Assembly (NCBI GenBank): GCA_934408725.1
Contig: CAKRVB010000051.1
Location: 1-10,494 of the forward strand
DNA from: an uncultured Marvinbryantia sp.
GTDB taxonomy: Bacteria > Bacillota > Clostridia > Lachnospirales > Lachnospiraceae
Direction: 5' to 3'
Length of the DNA: 10,494 nt
The notes under the pieces were generated by a model. That model saw only the letters and a program-made list of their open reading frames with translations, searched no databases and was not told the origin of the DNA. The stretch's first letter is position 1. Every line of letters starts with the position of its first letter. Positions 5,513 through 10,494 of this stretch are shown in pieces. Made by a program: the position numbers and the translations under genes.

Positions 5513-8431
5513 TCAGGAAATTCCATACGCACTGAGTATCTCTGCGATAGCCGGCATTGGATTTTCCGGCATCTGACAGGTTCCTCTCTTCACTTGAGAC
5601 GCATCTGTAATAATCGCAGATCCCTGGAACTTCTGTGCCAGAAGCTGCATCTGTTCATCTGTAGTATCTTCCGGTACCAGAATGGTAACACTGCTGTTCT
5701 CTAAGTTCACCCAGTCTGTTTCCAGTACATTTGGATCCACACCCTCCAGACAGATGGTTTCGATTCCTGTCAGCATTCCAAAGGCTGTCAGATTCAACCG
5801 CTCCACTCCACTGCGGATATGAATTTCTTTCAATGACTCAGATCCGATAAAAGCACTGTAATCAATATCCTTTGCATTTACACAAATCTGTTCCAGACCA
5901 GTTACTCCGAAACACTGCATTCCGATACGGTCTACCTGATTCTTACACCATACAGTCTTCAGGTTCTTACAGTAATTAAACAGATAATTATCCATCTGAC
6001 GGACTCCGTTCACAAAGATCACTGTTTTCAGTCCCTGTAATTCCTGGAATACACCATTATTGGTATTCTCCAGCGGTGCATAACAGATGACTGTTTCCAG
6101 ATCATGACAATCCATAAAGGCACTGTCTTCTATGGATTTCAGTGTTTCTGGCAGGATCAGACAGCGCATTGGAATCCAGTCGCCCTCTTCCTGATTCGTT
6201 GCCATCTCTGAAGTGAGATAATCTCTGGCACATTCAAACGCATTATAGGAAATATTTTCTACCGGCACTCCATCAATCGTGCGCGGTATAATCACATCCA
6301 CTGCTGTTCCGGTATATGCTGTAATCGTTCTGGTATCCGGATCAAATTCAAAGTTGTCTTCCGCCAATGGTTCATATGGCATTTTTACTAACGACGGTTC
6401 TTCTCCGACTCTGTGCAGAGTGTCATACCATGGATAATCTAATACCGCATCCCATTCTGCCACCTGCTCATCCGTTGCATCGGCACTAATCCTGATACAC
6501 TCCGTGCTGATACCTTCCAGTGATTCTCCGTTAACCGGAATATTCGTTGGTATAATAAATTCATTCAGTGAAGTTCCTGCAAATGCTCTTGCACCAATAG
6601 CCGTCACGCCGTCTCCCATGTGCAGAGTCGTAAGTCCGGATTCTTCGAAAAGTCTTGCCGGAATACTGCCTGTCATCACCGTAGCCTCTGTAAGATTTTC
6701 ACATCCGGCAAAAGCTCCTTCCGGAAGCAATCCTACATCGCATAAAATGTTCACCTGCGTCAGGCCGCTGCATCCTGCAAAAGCATTTTCTCCAATCTCT
6801 GTCACAGATGCCGGAATCGTGATCTCCTTCAACTCTGTACAGTCTCGGAAAGCTTCTGCACCAATGGTAGTCACAGAATCAAACAGATCCACATGCTCCA
6901 CAATACTTTCTGCAAATGCCTCTTTTCCAATATAAGTAAACAAATCATTATGATTGACTGCAAAATAGGTAATCGTCTGGTCGCCTTTCAACGCACCGTC
7001 TGCAACTCCTGTAATTTTCCATTCCTTCTCATCGTCTGAATAAGTACCGTAACTGCGTACCTTAGGCAGATCTTCCTCATATCCACTGATATATAGTGTA
7101 TTCGGATCATCTGGATTTTCTACTATGGAAAAATGCGCAGCTACCGTTTCTGTGTTCTGATTTCTCCATACCCGGCATTCCAGCCCCTGCGCATCCACAA
7201 TCTCCTGTACATCCAGCATCTGCTGTCTGGTACAGTGTTCATTCAGGTCAATATCTCTCAGATTGCTGCATTCTGCAAAGGCAGTATCCGCAATCTCCGG
7301 CAGAGTCGTCCCATCCATATAAACATATGTCAGACTGGCATTCTTAAAGCATTCTTCATCCAGCTTCTCCAGTGTAGATGGAAGATATACATTCGATGTC
7401 CATACCATCGAAGCAAATGCAGACGGACCAATTTCTTTTACTCCTTCCGGAATGATCAGATCCTGAGTCGGAGCTGCATAAATGAAAGCTCCTTTTCCAA
7501 TGTATTCCAGACCTTCCGGCAAATTCAGATCATCTCCGCCATAGCCCCTGAATGCATAATCACCAATTCTTTTTAAGGTAGATGGAAACTCCACATAATA
7601 CAAAGTCTGTACATCTGTGAAGGCTTCGTCTTCTATTTCTTCCAGTCCTTCCGGAAGTGTCAGATACGACAGAATATCATGAAAAGCAAATGCTCTTTTT
7701 CCAATTGACTTTACCGGCACTCCGTCAATCGTTTCCGGAATCGTCAGTCTTGCATTTGTTCCCTCATAACCGGTAATCGTTCCCGTTTCCGCATCGAAGA
7801 TCAGATTTTCTGTATCCAGGTATTCGTCAGGGGTGTGCAGCACAGCCGGCTTTCCACTTGGCTGAATCTCCAGCATCAGATCATTCTCTTCAAACACCTT
7901 CTGGTATGCTTCCAGCTGATCATCCGGTACATAAACTACCACATCATCCGGAAGTGCACGCAAGGCTTGTGAATAGAATACAGGGCAGGCTCCTTCAAAT
8001 ACAATCTTTTGCATATTAAAGCAGAAACCGAGCGCATCCCCTCTCATATAACAGACAGATGCCGGTATGGTGATCTCTGTCAGTGCATGGTTACTGCCAA
8101 GACACCCACGCCCAATACTGATCAGATTCTCGGATAACGTAATCTGTGTCAGATTCTCACAGAAGCTTAAAGCACCGTTTCGAAGTACTGTCACACTGTC
8201 CGGCAGAACCACAGAGGTAAGCGTATCTGAACTTCCCAGACAACTCATATACAGTACTTTGACAGGTACTCCATCCAGTGTATCCGGAACCACCACATTC
8301 GTGTCTGTACCCGTATATTCCCGCAATGTATACGCTTCGCTGTCAAAGTTCCAGATAGTTTCTTCTTCTGCCGACACCGTCATTCCAGTCAGCATCAGAA
8401 TTACAATCAATCTCGTCAATATTCTTTTCAT
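5513..8431 (-). CDS. Large secreted BspA-like leucine-rich-repeat protein, four modules
   Basis: A 972-residue exported protein: signal peptide MKRILTR plus hydrophobic core, likely cleavage after VSA at 21. The body is made of BspA/LRR_5 repeats of the type IP..V..IG..AF.....L. It is organised into four larger modules, about 27-190, 210-422, 434-669 and 693-941. Modules 1, 2 and 4 open with a conserved cap (Y.GT....V.IP.T.DGVPV at 39-57, 222-240 and 706-724); the opening of module 3 is divergent. Every module closes with a short helical segment carrying DxQ or similar (170-186, 402-416, 652-664, 922-934). There is no LPXTG, SLH domain, choline-binding repeat or C-terminal membrane helix, so wall attachment is not explained. 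LRR_5 proteins commonly mediate adhesion or protein binding; the target is unknown. The ATG is preceded by AAGGGGG at 10 bases spacing. No convincing promoter is seen in 8432-8551, although GATAAT and TAAAAT boxes occur there. Confidence 0.9.
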   Translation of the reverse strand: MKRILTRLIVILMLTGMTVSAEEETIWNFDSEAYTLREYTGTDTNVVVPDTLDGVPVKVLYMSCLGSSDTLTSVVLPDSVTVLRNGALSFCENLTQITLSENLISIGRGCLGSNHALTEITIPASVCYMRGDALGFCFNMQKIVFEGACPVFYSQALRALPDDVVVYVPDDQLEAYQKVFEENDLMLEIQPSGKPAVLHTPDEYLDTENLIFDAETGTITGYEGTNARLTIPETIDGVPVKSIGKRAFAFHDILSYLTLPEGLEEIEDEAFTDVQTLYYVEFPSTLKRIGDYAFRGYGGDDLNLPEGLEYIGKGAFIYAAPTQDLIIPEGVKEIGPSAFASMVWTSNVYLPSTLEKLDEECFKNASLTYVYMDGTTLPEIADTAFAECSNLRDIDLNEHCTRQQMLDVQEIVDAQGLECRVWRNQNTETVAAHFSIVENPDDPNTLYISGYEEDLPKVRSYGTYSDDEKEWKITGVADGALKGDQTITYFAVNHNDLFTYIGKEAFAESIVEHVDLFDSVTTIGAEAFRDCTELKEITIPASVTEIGENAFAGCSGLTQVNILCDVGLLPEGAFAGCENLTEATVMTGSIPARLFEESGLTTLHMGDGVTAIGARAFAGTSLNEFIIPTNIPVNGESLEGISTECIRISADATDEQVAEWDAVLDYPWYDTLHRVGEEPSLVKMPYEPLAEDNFEFDPDTRTITAYTGTAVDVIIPRTIDGVPVENISYNAFECARDYLTSEMATNQEEGDWIPMRCLILPETLKSIEDSAFMDCHDLETVICYAPLENTNNGVFQELQGLKTVIFVNGVRQMDNYLFNYCKNLKTVWCKNQVDRIGMQCFGVTGLEQICVNAKDIDYSAFIGSESLKEIHIRSGVERLNLTAFGMLTGIETICLEGVDPNVLETDWVNLENSSVTILVPEDTTDEQMQLLAQKFQGSAIITDASQVKRGTCQMPENPMPAIAEILSAYGIS

Positions 8432-8551
8432 TATTCTCTTGCCCCCTTTCCTTCATCAGACGACCCTACTCTCTCCTTCTTTCTTGTTGTTTTATTATTT
8501 TAACGAATTATCCTTTGTTCTCCTATCCTAAAATTAGTACTTTTTTCAAAC

Positions 8552-8604
8552 ACCGTAAAAGGCACAGCCAGGGATCTTCATCCACAGGCTGTGCCCTTTA
8601 CGGT
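8552..8604 (-). terminator. Long-hairpin terminator of the zinc-ribbon/TPM operon
   Basis: Bases 8552-8569 pair with 8587-8604 over 18 positions with one mismatch, around a 17-base loop. On the minus strand the GC-rich core GGCTGTGCC is followed directly by TTTT, which is itself part of the outer stem. It begins 17 bases after the stop of the small zinc-ribbon gene, which supports its role as a terminator. The T-tract is short, so some readthrough into the LRR gene is possible. Confidence 0.7.
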
Positions 8605-8621
8605 ATCTTAATAGCAGCTTA

Positions 8622-9134
8622 TCAGATCTTCTGCCCACAAAATTCACACGTTGCTACTCTGCCTTTTACTGTTCTGTTATTTGCTCCACAGTATGGACAA
8701 ATCCGATCCTGATAGATCTGTTCTTCTACCTGTTTGTTCGGTGCCATAATTTCTATGCATTTTTTCTCCATATCTATCTTCAGGTTCTGCAGATATCCCT
8801 TCCGAATCAGATATTTTATCTGAGTAGGTACATGACGTCCGAGTTCCGTCTCCAGTTTCTGAAAACTGACCTCCGCTTCTTCATAATAAGATAACCAGCC
8901 TGCGATCTTCTGTGTTCTTCGATAGCATATAAATTTACGAACAGTACGAAGAATCGGCCACAGGAAAAGTCCCATAAGCACAAGTCCTGCTATAATGCCA
9001 GAAAGCTCCTCTCCAGTGCAGATATCTTTTTTCACAACCTGAACAGATGCAGCTACGCAAAGCACACAGAAAATGCTGATCATATAGGATGATACTTTCA
9101 CTTTTTTTGCATTATTTCCAAGATATGGATTCAT
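8622..9134 (-). CDS. Two-helix membrane protein with C-terminal zinc ribbon
   Basis: A 170-residue protein of unknown function. Two membrane helices (about 16-34 and 46-65) form a hairpin, followed by a basic segment and then a soluble domain (74-130) whose pattern V..QIKYLIRKGYLQNL...(I/V) looks like a small winged helix. The end is a zinc ribbon with CPYCG (146-150) and CEFCG (163-167), giving four cysteine ligands. The ribbon is probably cytoplasmic, since free Cys4 sites suit that side (inference). The ATG at 9134 is preceded by GAGGAG (9152-9147) with 12 bases of A/T spacing, located just after the stop of the TPM gene, so it is the third gene of that operon. The soluble region and ribbon suggest a sensor or scaffold for the membrane partners upstream. 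Confidence 0.78.
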   Translation of the reverse strand: MNPYLGNNAKKVKVSSYMISIFCVLCVAASVQVVKKDICTGEELSGIIAGLVLMGLFLWPILRTVRKFICYRRTQKIAGWLSYYEEAEVSFQKLETELGRHVPTQIKYLIRKGYLQNLKIDMEKKCIEIMAPNKQVEEQIYQDRICPYCGANNRTVKGRVATCEFCGQKI

Positions 9135-9159
9135 TTTTTATATTTTCTCCTCAGTTACA

Positions 9160-10026
9160 TTAAAATTTTCCACTGGATCCTCCGTGAGTTTCACCGGACG
9201 AGCTGGTATGAGTACTGCTTCCGCCGCCGGAATCAGAAGAACTGTTATCCGAACTTGAGATATCTCTGGATGAAACTACACTGTTAAGCAGAATTTCTCT
9301 GTTGGTTCTGGCTTTCAGGCTTCCCTGTACGATATAATCTCTTGCACTCACTTTTTTTCTTACTGTCTTCAGACGCTTCTTCTTGCCCTGTGCCCTGAAA
9401 AAAGCAATGATGCAGCCAATGACAATATCTATCGGAAGCCAGACAAATGCCACGGAACCCTTGGGAAGATTGTCTGTATCATAAGGTTCTCCTTCTTTTG
9501 CCTGCGTCAGGAACTGATCACATAATTCTGCATATTTCTGAAATCCCTGTGCATACTCTCCATCACTGATATAAGATAAAAAATGATCTGTCATATAGCT
9601 CTGGCCTGCATCGGTAAAGGCTGTAATTGCAAAACCGTGAGTACTAATCGCCCAATCGCGGTCTTCCATTGACAGAAGCAAAAGAATTCCGTCTCTGTCC
9701 TGACCCAGTCCATAACCGTTGAAATCAAAATAATCATCTGCATAGCTTTCCGCTGTTTTGCCATCCAGAGATGCCACCGTTACGACAATGACATCGCAAT
9801 TCTGTCTTTCACTGATCTCATCCAGCTGCTCCAGCAGACTGTCTGCTTCATCGTCACTTAAAAGACCAGCTTCATCTTTCAGACGTTCACCGGACGATAC
9901 CTCTTTTGGCTGTGTTGACTGTGTGTCTGAAGACATTGCATTTACGTTTACAAATCTTCCCGATAGTATCATCAACATCAGTGCCATCGACAATAAGAGC
10001 TTCATTTTTGAAATAGTCTTCTTCAT
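9160..10026 (-). CDS. TPM-domain (TLP18.3/Psb32/MOLO-1) membrane protein, YgcG-like
   Basis: A 288-residue protein of the COG1512/PF04536 family. A signal peptide or N-terminal anchor (about 8-30) leads into the extracellular TPM domain (48-175), with the usual landmarks LKDEAGLLS (49-57), CDVIVVTV (77-84), RDGILLLLSMEDRDWAI (111-127) and an acidic end. Then come a membrane helix (about 192-210), a strongly basic cytoplasmic segment (GKKKRLK at 214-220), and a Ser/Gly-rich tail ending THGGSSGKF-like, typical of the YgcG type. Some TPM domains are reported to have phosphatase activity (plant TLP18.3), but the role in bacteria is unsettled. The gene starts 12 bases after its upstream neighbour and 25 bases before the zinc-ribbon gene, and all three are membrane proteins, suggesting one envelope complex (inference). 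Confidence 0.9.
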   Translation of the reverse strand: MKKTISKMKLLLSMALMLMILSGRFVNVNAMSSDTQSTQPKEVSSGERLKDEAGLLSDDEADSLLEQLDEISERQNCDVIVVTVASLDGKTAESYADDYFDFNGYGLGQDRDGILLLLSMEDRDWAISTHGFAITAFTDAGQSYMTDHFLSYISDGEYAQGFQKYAELCDQFLTQAKEGEPYDTDNLPKGSVAFVWLPIDIVIGCIIAFFRAQGKKKRLKTVRKKVSARDYIVQGSLKARTNREILLNSVVSSRDISSSDNSSSDSGGGSSTHTSSSGETHGGSSGKF

Positions 10027-10033
10027 CTGTCTG

Positions 10034-10041
10034 CCCTCCTA
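10034..10041 (-). promoter_or_regulatory. Ribosome binding site of the TPM gene overlapping the upstream stop
   Basis: On the minus strand AGGAGGG (10040-10034) shares its first two bases with the TAG stop (10041-10039) of the upstream gene and sits 7 bases before the ATG at 10026. This arrangement suggests translational coupling of the two proteins. Confidence 0.7.
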
Positions 10042-10494
10042 TACCATATATATAATTATCCACATGAGCGCATACAGTACAGCTCCGATTGCAACGCCTC
10101 TGGATACCACATATTTCCAGAATGCGCCTCTGTCAAACGGCAGATCTCCTACCATTTTTCCAGTCTGTCCATTCATGGCAAAAATATATTGGTTTTTCTG
10201 CCACGTCGTATTAAGAATCCAAACCGGATACAACACATACCAGTATCTGGCATCTATGATATGTACATCACTGGACATGGTAACTACCGAATCATACTTT
10301 GAAATTCCGGGCTTTAACGCTTCTTCTGCACTTCGTTTTATTCTTTCTTCTGCCCGTTTTCGCCCTTCTGTCATTTCGACATCGTATCGGTCGGCCATAT
10401 AGCCGGACAAATAAGCGGCCTTAAATGGAACGGCATCCTGAAACTGATAAGGTTCAATAGATTCCATCAGTTTATCATCCATTTTTCTGGAACA
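10039..10494 (-). CDS. TFIIB-type zinc-ribbon membrane protein, C-terminal part (5' end outside window)
   Basis: The reading frame is open to the edge of the window, so this is the 3' portion of a longer gene. The Met at 10482 is not a start: there is no ribosome binding site before it, and the upstream codons read on without a stop. I recognise the C-terminal region of the Firmicutes family annotated as TFIIB-type zinc-ribbon proteins (often mislabelled PriA-like helicase). Counting from that Met, it has SIEPY at 8-12, an AYLSGYMADRYD segment at 23-34, LYPVWILNT at 84-92, and the signature FAMNGQTGKMVGDLP at 101-115. A C-terminal membrane helix follows (about 125-146). The zinc ribbon itself should lie upstream and is not seen here. 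No helicase motif is present. Function is unknown; TPM-domain genes are frequent neighbours. Confidence 0.85.
   Translation of the reverse strand, partial: CSRKMDDKLMESIEPYQFQDAVPFKAAYLSGYMADRYDVEMTEGRKRAEERIKRSAEEALKPGISKYDSVVTMSSDVHIIDARYWYVLYPVWILNTTWQKNQYIFAMNGQTGKMVGDLPFDRGAFWKYVVSRGVAIGAVLYALMWIIIYMV

Noticed and set aside
7133..7576. A 147-codon plus-strand open frame within the LRR gene
   Set aside because: It is a repeat-driven shadow frame with no start signals, and it overlaps another equally unsupported plus frame.
8067..8531. A 154-codon plus-strand open frame over the start of the LRR gene
   Set aside because: It mirrors the LRR repeat periodicity on the opposite strand; the hydrophobic stretch is the complement of the signal-peptide region.
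8432..8551. A promoter for the LRR gene
   Set aside because: GATAAT and TAAAAT boxes are present on the minus strand, but no -35 element lies at a usual distance in front of either, so I do not report a site.
9758..10402. A 214-codon plus-strand open frame across the TPM and TFIIB-like genes
   Set aside because: It is antisense to two genes of recognised families that share coupled translation signals. A real gene here would have to overlap both.
10480..10482. ATG as start of the TFIIB-like gene
   Set aside because: The frame remains open upstream to the window edge, no Shine-Dalgarno precedes it, and the family is known to have an N-terminal zinc ribbon before this region.

Overview
The window looks like a chromosomal segment of a low-to-mid GC Gram-positive anaerobe, most likely a gut Lachnospiraceae/Clostridia member. 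This rests on the TIGR03960-type radical SAM gene, a BspA-like (LRR_5) secreted protein, strong AGGAGG-type ribosome binding sites, TTG and ATG starts, and a TPM-domain/TFIIB-like zinc-ribbon gene pair. The assignment is by family recognition, not by a search. All genes but one lie on the minus strand, so the descriptions below read from high to low coordinates. No RNA gene, CRISPR array, insertion sequence or origin is visible. No gene-free stretch exceeds 300 bases; the longest, 8432-8621, holds a terminator and the leader of the LRR gene.

Right end (10494-8552, minus): a compact three-gene envelope operon. It holds the 3' part of a TFIIB-like zinc-ribbon membrane protein (cut by the window edge), a TPM-domain membrane protein, and a two-helix membrane protein ending in a zinc ribbon. 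Gaps are 12 and 25 bases, each filled by the next gene's ribosome binding site. A long hairpin closes the operon.

Middle (8431-4505, minus): a secreted pair. A 972-residue leucine-rich-repeat protein made of four head-to-tail modules is followed, after a hairpin lacking a U-tract, by a small exported protein made of two lipocalin-like repeats. A bidirectional terminator at 4505-4553 ends this unit and also ends the only plus-strand gene, a 93-residue stand-alone LysR-type helix-turn-helix protein (4203-4484).

Left (4062-1994, minus): divergent from that small regulator is a lipoprotein with an additional C-terminal membrane segment. Next come an AAA+/STAND-type ATPase with a winged-helix tail (start corrected here to 3209) and its clear terminator. 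The last gene is a B12-binding-type radical SAM protein with its own near-consensus promoter. It is probably the first gene of a conserved unit that continues beyond base 1.

The radical SAM gene is ordinary conserved chromosome. The ATPase, lipoprotein, mini-LysR protein and LRR/lipocalin pair look like lineage-specific accessory cargo. The items most worth following up are the zinc-ribbon/TPM membrane operon, the four-module LRR protein with repeated end caps, and the effector-less LysR-type protein. None of these amounts to proof of a new system.
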